Position numbers and translations under genes: made by a program. The notes under the pieces were generated by a model, which had not been told where the DNA came from, did no database searches, and was given only the letters and a program-made list of their open reading frames with translations. This document shows, piece after piece, positions 9,331-16,999 of a stretch of DNA of 64,000 nucleotides; the first letter of the stretch is position 1; the number at the start of each line of letters is the position of its first letter. Source of the stretch: JANRLL01 sp033762715 (GTDB lineage Bacteria > Pseudomonadota > Alphaproteobacteria > Rickettsiales > SXRF01); contig JANRLL010000010.1 in assembly GCA_033762715.1 (NCBI GenBank), forward strand, positions 1 through 64,000, in the 5' to 3' direction.

Positions 9331-10206
9331 CTAATGAGAAAGATGTTTATGGGGAAGTAGTTTCCAGAAAACGCCGCCAGTGGGTCCAAATAGAATGGAG
9401 ATGGCGTAAATAATACCGATTACGATCACGATGGTGGGGCCGGAAGCCATGTCGGTGTGGAACGACCACAGTAATCCACCGATGGTCGAAAGAATGGCGA
9501 TGATAAGAGCGGCAATGATCATATGATCGATATTGCGGGCCCACAGGCGAGCGGCGATAGCCGGCAAAATCATGAGGCCCAGCGCCATCATGCTGCCCAT
9601 AGCTTGAAAGGCCGCAACCAGATTAAAGACCAGCAATGCTAGAAACAGCTGATGATAAAGCGAACCTTTGCCGCGCACGGCTTTCATGAAGCCTGGATCG
9701 TAACATTCAATAATCAACCCGCGATACATGATGGAAAGCGCAACCAGGCTAAAACTCGTAATCATCAGCACCATTTGCAGCGTGTCCGGATCAATCGCCA
9801 GCACATTGCCAAACAGCACATGCAGTAAATCCACATTGCTGCCTTTGGATGAAATAATCAGCACGCCGGTAGCAAGCGACAGCAAATAGATACCGGTGAA
9901 GCTCGCATCCTCGCGAATGGGGGTATGGCGCGTGAGCAGGGCCGCGCCAATCGCCACCTGCAAGCCGGTAATCAGCCCGCCAATGGTCATATGCCATAGC
10001 GACACGCCAGCGAATAAGAAGGCAAGCGACACGCCTGGCAAAATTGCATGGGCCATGCCGTCGCCTACTAGCGTCATGCGGCGCAGTACTAAAAATACAC
10101 CCAGCGGCGCACCGGAAATGGCAATGCACAGGCACGACACCAGGGCGCGGCGCATAAAACCATAGTCGTAAAACGGTTGGATGAGGAGGGTATAAAGTTC
10201 GTTCAT
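9331..10206 (-). CDS. znuB: Zinc ABC transporter permease ZnuB
   Basis: A 291-residue integral membrane permease of the ABC-3 family with about eight hydrophobic segments, carrying Zn2+ across the inner membrane. Recognisable family sequence includes 'RRALVSCLCIAISGAPLGVFLVLRRMTLVGDGMAHAILPGV' (two stretches given as one region near the N-terminus) and 'MMALGLMILPAIAARLWARN', the coupling-helix region. The start overlaps the znuC stop by four bases (10203-10206). The gene order znuC-znuB-znuA on one strand is one of the common arrangements. Confidence 0.93.
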   Translation of the reverse strand: MNELYTLLIQPFYDYGFMRRALVSCLCIAISGAPLGVFLVLRRMTLVGDGMAHAILPGVSLAFLFAGVSLWHMTIGGLITGLQVAIGAALLTRHTPIREDASFTGIYLLSLATGVLIISSKGSNVDLLHVLFGNVLAIDPDTLQMVLMITSFSLVALSIMYRGLIIECYDPGFMKAVRGKGSLYHQLFLALLVFNLVAAFQAMGSMMALGLMILPAIAARLWARNIDHMIIAALIIAILSTIGGLLWSFHTDMASGPTIVIVIGIIYAISILFGPTGGVFWKLLPHKHLSH

Positions 10207-10940
10207 GGCGTGTCACATATAGCTGCGCGCGGGTTCCAGGCTTCTTGGAACAGGCGGGTATTGATGATGCTTTCAGGGCGCAGTACGTCGCTGGTTTTGC
10301 CCCAGGCAATGCATTCGCGCGCCAAGAGCACACAGTCGGGGAAATAGCGCTGAATATGCGCAAAATCATGTAACACGCAAATAATCGTGCGTCCTTCCCG
10401 TTGCCAGCGCAGCAAGATCTCAAGCAGTTTGGCAATGGTATCTTCATCGACCGCGGCAAACGGCTCATCGAGCAAAATTAATTTGGCATCTTGCAGCAAG
10501 AGTCGCGCAAATAACGCGCGTTGAAATTGGCCGGATGACAGGCTGCTAATATCGCGATGTTCAAAGCCGCACAGACCAGTTGCTTCAATCGCATCCAGCG
10601 CTTTGGCGCGTAAGGCTTTGCCGATGGCTTTGAAGCTACCGCGCTCATTCCAAAGACCCGTCAGCACCATCTGCAACACGCTGATAGGAAAGTCGCGATT
10701 AAAATCCACCGCCTGCGGTAGGTAGGCAATATCAGAAGGTGTCAGGCCTTCTAAGATGATGCGGCCGGAATCAGGAGTGACAATGCCAGCCAAACCTTTG
10801 AGCAGCGTGCTTTTCCCCGCGCCGTTAGGGCCGGTGATCGCCGTCATGCTACCTTGGGTAAACACACCGCTAATATGATGCACCGCCGGATGGCGTTGAT
10901 AGCTGATAGTAAGATTTTCCAGGCGAATGCACGCGCTCAC
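10203..10940 (-). CDS. znuC: Zinc ABC transporter ATPase ZnuC
   Basis: A 245-residue ATPase with Walker A GPNGAGKST (residues 37-45), Q-loop LPQAVDF, signature SLSSGQFQRALFAR, Walker B LILLDEPFAAVD and switch VLHDFAH. It powers ZnuAB. The start is a judgement: GTG at 10940 gives 'MSACIRLENLTISY', overlaps the stop of a small upstream membrane ORF as GTGA, and has CAGGT upstream. An in-frame GTG at 10964 would add eight residues (GADGRSSV region) with a weaker ribosome-binding site. Either way the catalytic core is intact. Confidence 0.9.
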   Translation of the reverse strand: MSACIRLENLTISYQRHPAVHHISGVFTQGSMTAITGPNGAGKSTLLKGLAGIVTPDSGRIILEGLTPSDIAYLPQAVDFNRDFPISVLQMVLTGLWNERGSFKAIGKALRAKALDAIEATGLCGFEHRDISSLSSGQFQRALFARLLLQDAKLILLDEPFAAVDEDTIAKLLEILLRWQREGRTIICVLHDFAHIQRYFPDCVLLARECIAWGKTSDVLRPESIINTRLFQEAWNPRAAICDTP

Positions 10941-11038
10941 AGATGACCTGCCATCTGCGCCCACTCGCCTAAAAGCCAGAGCAAGGCAACGATAGAAAGC
11001 GCCAGTGCGGCGCGTTGTGGGGCACTCCAGTAGAACAT
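10937..11038 (-). CDS. Possible 33-residue membrane peptide leading the znu operon
   Basis: ATG at 11038 opens a 33-codon frame: start MFYWSAPQRAALAL, core SIVALLWLLGEW, end AQMAGHL. It predicts one membrane helix (about residues 9-25) with a basic residue before and few charges after. The stop overlaps the preferred znuC start (GTGA at 10937-10940), suggesting translational coupling. The ribosome-binding site (AAGAAAAGTG) is weak. It lies immediately downstream of the Zur-like operator, so it would be the first thing translated from the operon. I do not recognise a family. It may instead be untranslated leader with a chance frame. Confidence 0.4.
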   Translation of the reverse strand: MFYWSAPQRAALALSIVALLWLLGEWAQMAGHL

Positions 11039-11050
11039 ACGCACTTTTCT

Positions 11051-11072
11051 TATTGATAATGCATTATCAATA
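11051..11072. promoter_or_regulatory. Zur/Fur-type operator palindrome
   Basis: A perfect 22-bp palindrome built from the half-site TATTGATAATG and its complement. The central part TGATAATGCATTATCA follows the Fur-family 7-1-7 style of repeat (GATAAT...ATTATC). It lies in the 67-base gap between the znu leader ORF and the divergent Fur/Zur gene, 12 bases from the leader ATG and 33 bases from the regulator ATG, so a bound dimer would block both directions. Zinc-loaded Zur is the obvious ligand from context; Fur cannot be excluded. Confidence 0.8.
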
Positions 11073-11081
11073 TTATAAAAT
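11053..11081 (+). promoter_or_regulatory. Probable sigma-70 promoter of the zur-like gene
   Basis: TTGATA (11053-11058) and TAAAAT (11076-11081) are each one mismatch from the consensus -35 and -10 hexamers and are separated by exactly 17 bases. The -35 and most of the spacer fall inside the palindrome, so the regulator would repress itself. The gene's ATG follows 24 bases after the -10. Confidence 0.6.
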
Positions 11082-11105
11082 AGCTTCAATAAGCAAGAGG
11101 TTTTT

Positions 11106-11474
11106 ATGCAAGCACGCAATACCAAGCAAAAACAGGCCATTGCGCAGGCTATTCACGATGGCCATCGCCCATTGACGGCGCAAGAGGTGCTCACGCTGGC
11201 GCAAAAGCATATACCCACCCTGGGTATTGCTACCGTTTACCGCGAATTAGCGCGTTTGCAGGAAGCAGGCGATATTCATTTGGTAAGCATCGCCGGTGAT
11301 CCGCCGCGCTATGAGGCGGCCAATCATCACCATCATCATTTTAAATGCACCAGCTGTTCGCATGTATTCGAGTTGGAAGGGTGTCTCAAAGATATTATCC
11401 GCCTGACGCCACGCGGCTTTACGCATCAGTCGCATGATCTGACATTATATGGGCAATGTAGCGCTTGCGCTTAG
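11106..11474 (+). CDS. zur: Fur-family metalloregulator, probably Zur
   Basis: A 122-residue Fur-family repressor. The N-terminal winged helix (about residues 1-70) includes 'TAQEVLTLAQK' and the recognition-helix stretch 'LGIATVYRELARLQEAG'. The C-terminal dimer domain has a histidine run at 74-78 and two CxxC pairs (81/84 and 118/121) for structural zinc. It is shorter than E. coli Fur (148) or Zur (171), lacking N- and C-terminal extensions. AGAGG precedes the ATG. Divergent placement from znuCBA with a shared palindrome makes zinc the likely co-repressor. Fur, Mur or PerR identity cannot be excluded by sequence alone. Its stop overlaps the convergent yacG stop (TTAG). Confidence 0.85.
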   Translation: MQARNTKQKQAIAQAIHDGHRPLTAQEVLTLAQKHIPTLGIATVYRELARLQEAGDIHLVSIAGDPPRYEAANHHHHHFKCTSCSHVFELEGCLKDIIRLTPRGFTHQSHDLTLYGQCSACA

Positions 11475-11656
11475 TTGAGTTCGGGATCTTCGAGATCGCC
11501 TTCGTCTATGTCATCGAGTTCAACGGCTTCTACGGCATAATCACCGCGAAACCATTTGCCCAGATCAATATCGGCGCAACGTAGGGAGCAAAAAGGCGGG
11601 TAGTTTGTGCTTGCCGCTTTACCACAAATGGGACAGGTGGCCTGTTTCTTAGCCAT
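11471..11656 (-). CDS. yacG: DNA gyrase inhibitor YacG
   Basis: A 61-residue zinc-finger protein. Four cysteines (C8, C11, C23, C27: CPICGK and FCSLRC) bind zinc, followed by the family hallmark 'CADIDLGKWF' and an acidic tail. YacG binds GyrB and inhibits gyrase in E. coli. A longer open frame extends upstream, but the ATG at 11656 gives the normal length and overlaps the rpe 3' end by eight bases, so the two are probably co-translated. YacG more often follows coaE; here it follows rpe. Confidence 0.92.
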   Translation of the reverse strand: MAKKQATCPICGKAASTNYPPFCSLRCADIDLGKWFRGDYAVEAVELDDIDEGDLEDPELN

Positions 11657-12311
11657 GGCGCAGCGACTCGATATTGGCCGCATATTTCGCTGCATCACCG
11701 GTGAATACGGCCGATCCGGCAACCAGCACATTCGCACCCGCTTCGATGACTTCGCGCGCCGTTTGTTTGTTGATACCACCATCGACTTCGAGGTCAATCG
11801 TGCGTCCGGTTTTGTCGATCATCTGGCGGATGGTGCGGATTTTATCTAGCTGTGAGCGGATGAAGGATTGGCCGCCAAAGCCAGGGTTGACCGTCATCAC
11901 CAAAATCAGATCCACATCGTCCATCACATGCTCAAGCGCCGAGGCAGGCGTGGTCGGCACCAACGAGACCCCCGCTTTTTTGCCGAAGGATTTGATGAGT
12001 TGCAGCGTGCGGTTCAGATGCTTGGTGGCTTCGGCATGCACGGTGATAATATCCGCGCCGGCCTTTGCATAGGACTCGATATAGGGATCAACCGGCTCGA
12101 TCATCAAATGCACGTCAAAAATCTTCGCGCTGCTTTTGCGTGCTGACTGAATCACCACTGGACCGATGGTGAGGTTGGGCACGAAATGGCCGTCCATCAC
12201 ATCGACATGGATATAATCGGCACCGGCTTTATCGATAGCGGCAATCTCTTCGCCGAGCTTGGCGAAATCCGCCGATAAAATGGAAGGAGCTATTTTGATG
12301 GGTTGCGACAT
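11649..12311 (-). CDS. rpe: Ribulose-phosphate 3-epimerase
   Basis: A 220-residue TIM-barrel enzyme that interconverts D-ribulose 5-phosphate and D-xylulose 5-phosphate in the pentose phosphate pathway. Signature sequences are visible: 'IAPSILSADFAKLGEE', 'IHVDVMDGHFVPNLTIGP', 'LVMTVNPGFGGQSFI' and 'LEVDGGINKQTA', which carry the metal-binding His/Asp residues and the phosphate loop. It starts three bases after the rsmB stop, so rsmB-rpe-yacG look like one leftward transcript. Confidence 0.97.
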   Translation of the reverse strand: MSQPIKIAPSILSADFAKLGEEIAAIDKAGADYIHVDVMDGHFVPNLTIGPVVIQSARKSSAKIFDVHLMIEPVDPYIESYAKAGADIITVHAEATKHLNRTLQLIKSFGKKAGVSLVPTTPASALEHVMDDVDLILVMTVNPGFGGQSFIRSQLDKIRTIRQMIDKTGRTIDLEVDGGINKQTAREVIEAGANVLVAGSAVFTGDAAKYAANIESLRHG

Positions 12312-12314
12312 AGG

Positions 12315-13631
12315 CTATTCTTTCTTGATCAGCACCGCAGCATAAAAACCATCCATACCATCTAGCTCGGCCATATGGCAAGGCAGGGTACGAATTTCAC
12401 CGCGCGGGGTAATGGATTCTTGCAGACCGCCCATAACGGTTGCATCTACCGGCGAAAGCACCACATCGTTGCGCTCGCGCAGTAAGGCGGTGATTTGTTC
12501 TTCGCCTTCTTCCGGTTGCAACGAGCAGACCGAATAGACCATTTTGCCGCCGGGCTTTAGCATATCGAGCGCATGGCGCAGGAGCTTATGTTGGGTCGCA
12601 ACCAGGCGTTTAATATCAGACGGATCGCGTAACCAGGCTACATCGGGATGGCGGCGCAGTGTGCCGGTGGCCGAGCAGGGCGCATCGAGCAAAATCGCAT
12701 CGGGCGCAAAAGCAGGCAGCCATTTCGAGGCATCGGTTACCACATAATCAGCTTGCAATTTCAGGCGATGCACATTGCTTTTAAGCATTGCCAGCCGTTC
12801 TTTCGACATATCAACAGCCGATACTTTTGCACCACCCACAGCTAGCTGTGCGGTTTTGCCACCTGGGGCTGCGCACAGATCGACGACGCGCTTGTCGCGC
12901 ACATCGCCCAGTAAACGTGCAGGAATAGTAGCGGCCACATCTTGCACCCACCAAAAACCTTCGGCGAATCCTTTTAGCTGCGTGATGTTGCGTGTTTCGC
13001 GCAGGCGCACCGAACCGGTGGGCAGTACCGCACCCGACAAATGAGCGGCCCACATATCCGGATCGCTTTTGACCGTAATATCGAGCGGCGGTTCGCGCAG
13101 ATGCATCTCGGCGATGCTGCGTGTTATCTCAGGGCCATAAGCAATTTCCCAACTCTTCCACAGCCAGTCCGGCGTGTTGAGTTTGGCGGCATCTTGTTTT
13201 TCAGCGATGGCGGCTGCTTCACGCGATGCGCGCTTTAGCACGGCATTCACCAGGCCGCTATATTTATTGAGCTTGAGTTGTTTGGTAAGCTCCACCGCGG
13301 AATGCACGGCCGCATGCGGCGGCGTATGCAGCCACACCAGCTGCACAATGCCTAAACGCAAAATATGTTTCACGCGCGAGGCTTTGGGGTTGAGCGGTGT
13401 TTCTAAAAACTGATCGAGTATGGCATCAATTTGCCCGAGGCGGCGAATGGTGCTTTTAGCGAGCATTTGCGCAAAAGCTTTATCCGACGGACTCATGGTG
13501 GCAAAATGCCGATCACTTGCCCAGGACGAATCGATCGGCTTGCGCTTATCCAACGTGGTGACCAATGCCAGCAATGCGCTCAGTCGTGCGCTCGCGGCAT
13601 ATTCGGCATAAGGTTGTGGGGCTTGTGTCAT
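12315..13631 (-). CDS. rsmB: 16S rRNA cytosine-C5 methyltransferase RsmB
   Basis: A 438-residue Nol1/Nop2/Sun-family methyltransferase; RsmB methylates C967 of 16S rRNA in E. coli. A NusB-like helical domain occupies about residues 1-140. The SAM motif is DLCAAPGGKT (251-260). The two catalytic cysteines are C319 in DAPCSATGTLRRHPD and C369 in VCSLQPEEGEEQ. Head gene of rsmB-rpe-yacG; divergent from the SDHAF4 gene 63 bases away, an arrangement I remember from other alphaproteobacteria. The exact target site in this organism is inferred from the family. Confidence 0.93.
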   Translation of the reverse strand: MTQAPQPYAEYAASARLSALLALVTTLDKRKPIDSSWASDRHFATMSPSDKAFAQMLAKSTIRRLGQIDAILDQFLETPLNPKASRVKHILRLGIVQLVWLHTPPHAAVHSAVELTKQLKLNKYSGLVNAVLKRASREAAAIAEKQDAAKLNTPDWLWKSWEIAYGPEITRSIAEMHLREPPLDITVKSDPDMWAAHLSGAVLPTGSVRLRETRNITQLKGFAEGFWWVQDVAATIPARLLGDVRDKRVVDLCAAPGGKTAQLAVGGAKVSAVDMSKERLAMLKSNVHRLKLQADYVVTDASKWLPAFAPDAILLDAPCSATGTLRRHPDVAWLRDPSDIKRLVATQHKLLRHALDMLKPGGKMVYSVCSLQPEEGEEQITALLRERNDVVLSPVDATVMGGLQESITPRGEIRTLPCHMAELDGMDGFYAAVLIKKE

Positions 13632-13694
13632 TCGGGTTTTATTACTAAACTCTCTGCCTAAGGATTATAACATGCTAGTCTATAGTGGTACATA

Positions 13695-13850
13695 ATGGAT
13701 AATCAGCACAAAGAAAAGCAAAAGATCGAGGAAAAAGAAAAGGATAATGCTAAAAAGCCTGCGGTTGCACCGGAAGTGGGCGGACGCAAAGGGCCGGATC
13801 CTACGCGCTATGGCGACTGGGAAATCGGTGGGAAATGCGTGGATTTTTAG
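13695..13850 (+). CDS. DUF1674 / SDHAF4-type succinate dehydrogenase assembly factor
   Basis: A 51-residue ORF with a charged Lys/Glu N-terminus and the diagnostic C-terminus 'GGRKGPDPTRYGDWEIGGKC' followed by V-D-F-stop. This matches DUF1674, the family of mitochondrial Sdh8/SDHAF4, which binds flavinylated SdhA and helps build complex II. ATG at 13695 is the only possible start, because an in-frame TAG lies at 13683-13685; its ribosome-binding site is weak. No sdh genes are in the window. Confidence 0.9.
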   Translation: MDNQHKEKQKIEEKEKDNAKKPAVAPEVGGRKGPDPTRYGDWEIGGKCVDF

Positions 13851-13867
13851 TTGAATAAGCAATTATT

Positions 13868-14683
13868 TTATATAGCGAAATTCTCTTCCAGCGTGACGAT
13901 ATATTCATAGAGTAGCTCCACCTCTTTTGAGCAAGGCGTCATGGGTGCATCGTCCGGATTTTGATAATAGATGCTCAATAGATTGTCGCTCGCTCCGATC
14001 GAAAAATGATAGTTCAGCCGTCTTTCATCTTCAGGCCAGGGTAGGGCGCAATTACTGCCAGGTGGTGGCAGCTGATTCGTCAGTTGATCGGCTTGCGAGA
14101 GCAGATGTCCATAAAATTCTCCTTCCATGCGTTCGCTTGAAACCAGGTGTTTTTTATCGTCATAACGGATGATTTCATGCGATGGCAGCACATACACATT
14201 ATAAAGCTGCGTATAACTATTACGGTAGCGTAGCTTTAGAATTTTGTTTTCAACATATTTTCTTTGCAGCCCTAGCATCAATTCAATGCGTGATTCGATC
14301 GCGTCTGGGCAGGCGCCGTTGGAGCAGCCGGTTTGCGTGCCATCGACAGTCACATAATAAGCATTCCCGTCATTTTCATTATTGCCGTAGTGCAAGCCTG
14401 ATAGTAGCTCAGGCATACCGCGTATGGATTCTTGCAGGCGCCGCATATCCTCCTGGGATATAAAGCTGCTGGTGATAATGCGGTTGGGGCTATTGCGCTG
14501 ATAATCATAAGTAATCTCACCGGAAGCATAGATATGGGTAACAATATCCATGCCTCTGGACCAGTAACGCAGCGTTACATGGCCAAAATCCTTGTTGCGC
14601 GGCCATAGTGCCAGGGTGCCGCCGGCGAGCAGCGCGGCAATCAAGACAATATAAAGCGGTATGCCATAGGTAAAAAGGCGCAT
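13868..14683 (-). CDS. Unknown membrane-anchored protein
   Basis: 271 residues with one N-terminal membrane segment (about residues 5-27, 'YGIPLYIVLIAALLAGGTLAL') and a soluble remainder likely in the periplasm. Four cysteines in two clusters could form disulphides ('TGCSNGACPD' and the later 'SNCALPWPED ... MTPCSKEV'). I recognise no family. The YASGEITYDYQRN segment and alternating hydrophobic pattern suggest a beta-rich fold. It is alone on its strand, convergent with the SDHAF4 gene and divergent from hppA, so context gives no hint. Confidence 0.75.
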   Translation of the reverse strand: MRLFTYGIPLYIVLIAALLAGGTLALWPRNKDFGHVTLRYWSRGMDIVTHIYASGEITYDYQRNSPNRIITSSFISQEDMRRLQESIRGMPELLSGLHYGNNENDGNAYYVTVDGTQTGCSNGACPDAIESRIELMLGLQRKYVENKILKLRYRNSYTQLYNVYVLPSHEIIRYDDKKHLVSSERMEGEFYGHLLSQADQLTNQLPPPGSNCALPWPEDERRLNYHFSIGASDNLLSIYYQNPDDAPMTPCSKEVELLYEYIVTLEENFAI

Positions 14684-14873
14684 GGGGCGCCACTATAGCG
14701 ATAGTTGTTTCTTTTGGCCATAGGCCTGACATAAAGGGCGCAATTTGGCTCTGGCTGCGAGACAGCAAAATCTATCCACAGGCTGCAACTAAATCATTGA
14801 TTTATAGTTTTTCTTCTAGTAATTCCAAGGCACTAAAACTTATAACCATAACGACAATTCTAAGGAGTATTTC

Positions 14874-16946
14874 ATGTCGATCATGACGTTTATTATCGCG
14901 TGTGGTATCGCCTCGCTATTATATGGCGTGCTTACCGGACGTACGATTCTTTCTGCGCCAGCTGGCTCGGAGCGGATGCAAAATATTGCAGCTGCGATCC
15001 AAGAAGGTGCGCGCGCTTACTTAAACCGCCAATATCTAACCATCGGCCTGGTGGGTATCGTGATTTTGGCTTTCTTGTCCTATAAGCTCGGCGCATTGGT
15101 AGGCGTTGGCTTTGCCATCGGCGCGATCTGTTCGGGTTTGGCTGGCTATATCGGCATGAACATTTCGGTGCGTGCTAACGTGCGTACGGCAGAAGCGGCT
15201 AAAAAAGGCATGCAACCTGCACTCGATATCGCGTTCAAATCGGGCGCGGTAACCGGCATGTTGGTGGTTGGCTTAGCACTGCTGGGCATTGCTCTTTATT
15301 ATAACTATCTGCTCACCCATAACGTTGAAGTGCGTAAAATCATCGAAGCGCTGGTTGCGCTTTCTTTCGGTGCGTCGCTCATTTCGATCTTCGCGCGTTT
15401 GGGCGGTGGTATTTTCACCAAAGGTGCTGACGTAGGCGCTGACTTGGTGGGCAAGGTTGAAGCCGGTATTCCCGAGGATGATCCACGTAACCCTGCGGTT
15501 ATTGCTGATAACGTAGGCGATAACGTGGGCGACTGCGCAGGTATGGCGGCTGACTTGTTCGAAACCTATGTAGTAACCATTGTGGCAACCATGCTGCTGG
15601 CTGCGATCTATTTCATCGGCGCTTCTCAACAAGCGATGATGATCTATCCGCTGGTCATTGGCGCAAGCTGCATTCTGACATCGATCGTTGGTACCTTCTT
15701 CGTGAAGCTGGGCAAAGGCCGCAACATTATGCAGGCTTTGTATAAAGGCTTTATCGTAGCAGCGTTGCTGTCTGTTGGTGCGATCTACTATGCAACCGAT
15801 AAAATATTGGGTCTGGGTACGCTTTATACAGCAGGTGCTGTAAGCTTTACCGGTCAGAATGTTTTCCTCTGCGCTCTCGTGGGCCTGGGTGTAACCGGTG
15901 CATTGGTATGGTTGACTGAGTACTATACCTCGACCAAATACCGTCCTGTACGTTCGGTAGCGCAAGCATCGACCACCGGCCATGGCACTAACGTGATCCA
16001 AGGTTTGGCGGTATCGATGGAAGCAACGGCGCTTCCTGCGATTGTGATCTGTGCTGGTATCATCATTGCCTACACGCAATGTGGCCTGTTCGGTATTGCG
16101 ATTGCAGCAACCACCATGCTTGCTTTGGCGGGTATTGTGGTAGCGCTCGATGCATACGGTCCGGTAACGGATAATGCGGGCGGTATTGCCGAAATGTCGG
16201 AAATGCCAAAAGACATCCGTGAGACGACAGATGCGCTTGATGCTGTGGGTAACACCACCAAAGCGGTAACCAAAGGCTATGCCATTGGTTCAGCGGCGTT
16301 GGCGTCACTCGTATTGTTTGCCGCCTATACGGAAGAGCTGAAGCATTATTTCCCTGATGTGAAGGTAGAGTTCCTCCTGTCAGACCCATATGTTGTTGTT
16401 GGGTTGTTGATCGGTGGCATGCTGCCGTATCTCTTTGGTGCAATGGGCATGATGGCAGTTGGCCGCGCAGCAGGTGCTGTGGTGGTTGAAGTTCGCCGTC
16501 AGTTCAAAGAAATCCCAGGCATCATGGCAGGCACCGCTAAGCCTGACTATGGTCGCGCTGTGGATATGCTCACCAAAGCGGCCATCCGCGAGATGATCAT
16601 CCCATCACTGCTGCCGGTAGCAGCTCCCGTGGTGCTCTATTTCGCCATCAATGCGATCGCTGGCCAGTCGGCCGCCTTTGCTGCGGTTGGCGCGATGTTG
16701 TTGGGTATCATCGTAACCGGTCTTTTCGTTGCAATCTCCATGACCGCTGGTGGCGGCGCATGGGATAATGCGAAAAAATACATCGAAGAAGGCCATCATG
16801 GTGGCAAAGGTTCTGATGCCCATAAAGCAGCAGTAACCGGCGATACCGTAGGTGATCCTTACAAAGACACCGCAGGTCCTGCTATTAACCCAATGATCAA
16901 GATTGCCAATATCGTGGCGCTCTTGCTCCTGGCGTTGTTGGCATAA
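14874..16946 (+). CDS. hppA: K+-independent H+-translocating membrane pyrophosphatase
   Basis: A 690-residue integral membrane pyrophosphatase with about 16 helices. It couples hydrolysis of PPi to proton export. The substrate-binding Asp motifs are present: 'DVGADLVGKVEAGIPEDDPRNP' region, then 'DNVGDNVGDCAGMAADLFE', and near the C-terminus 'GDTVGDPYKDTAGPAINP'. The K+-dependence determinant reads GNTTKA with Lys at residue 463, where K+-dependent enzymes have Ala, so this is the K+-independent proton-pumping class by the established rule. AAGGAG lies before the ATG. A terminator follows. The gene stands alone. Confidence 0.96.
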   Translation: MSIMTFIIACGIASLLYGVLTGRTILSAPAGSERMQNIAAAIQEGARAYLNRQYLTIGLVGIVILAFLSYKLGALVGVGFAIGAICSGLAGYIGMNISVRANVRTAEAAKKGMQPALDIAFKSGAVTGMLVVGLALLGIALYYNYLLTHNVEVRKIIEALVALSFGASLISIFARLGGGIFTKGADVGADLVGKVEAGIPEDDPRNPAVIADNVGDNVGDCAGMAADLFETYVVTIVATMLLAAIYFIGASQQAMMIYPLVIGASCILTSIVGTFFVKLGKGRNIMQALYKGFIVAALLSVGAIYYATDKILGLGTLYTAGAVSFTGQNVFLCALVGLGVTGALVWLTEYYTSTKYRPVRSVAQASTTGHGTNVIQGLAVSMEATALPAIVICAGIIIAYTQCGLFGIAIAATTMLALAGIVVALDAYGPVTDNAGGIAEMSEMPKDIRETTDALDAVGNTTKAVTKGYAIGSAALASLVLFAAYTEELKHYFPDVKVEFLLSDPYVVVGLLIGGMLPYLFGAMGMMAVGRAAGAVVVEVRRQFKEIPGIMAGTAKPDYGRAVDMLTKAAIREMIIPSLLPVAAPVVLYFAINAIAGQSAAFAAVGAMLLGIIVTGLFVAISMTAGGGAWDNAKKYIEEGHHGGKGSDAHKAAVTGDTVGDPYKDTAGPAINPMIKIANIVALLLLALLA

Positions 16947-16970
16947 TCGCCTAGCGATTGAACGAAAGAA

Positions 16971-16999
16971 AAGCCCTCGCGTAAGCGGGGGCTTTTTTT
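16971..16999. terminator. Rho-independent terminator after hppA
   Basis: A ten-base stem (AAGCCCTCGC / GCGGGGGCTT, one G-U pair) with a GTAA loop, followed by a run of T. The T-run orientation serves hppA on the plus strand. Its end touches the stop codon of the convergent yqaA-like gene (16998). Confidence 0.9.

Noticed and set aside
11330..11345. Histidine run in the Fur-family gene taken as an artificial tag
   Set aside because: It is natural: five His residues precede FKC at the dimer-domain metal site, as in many Fur/Zur proteins.
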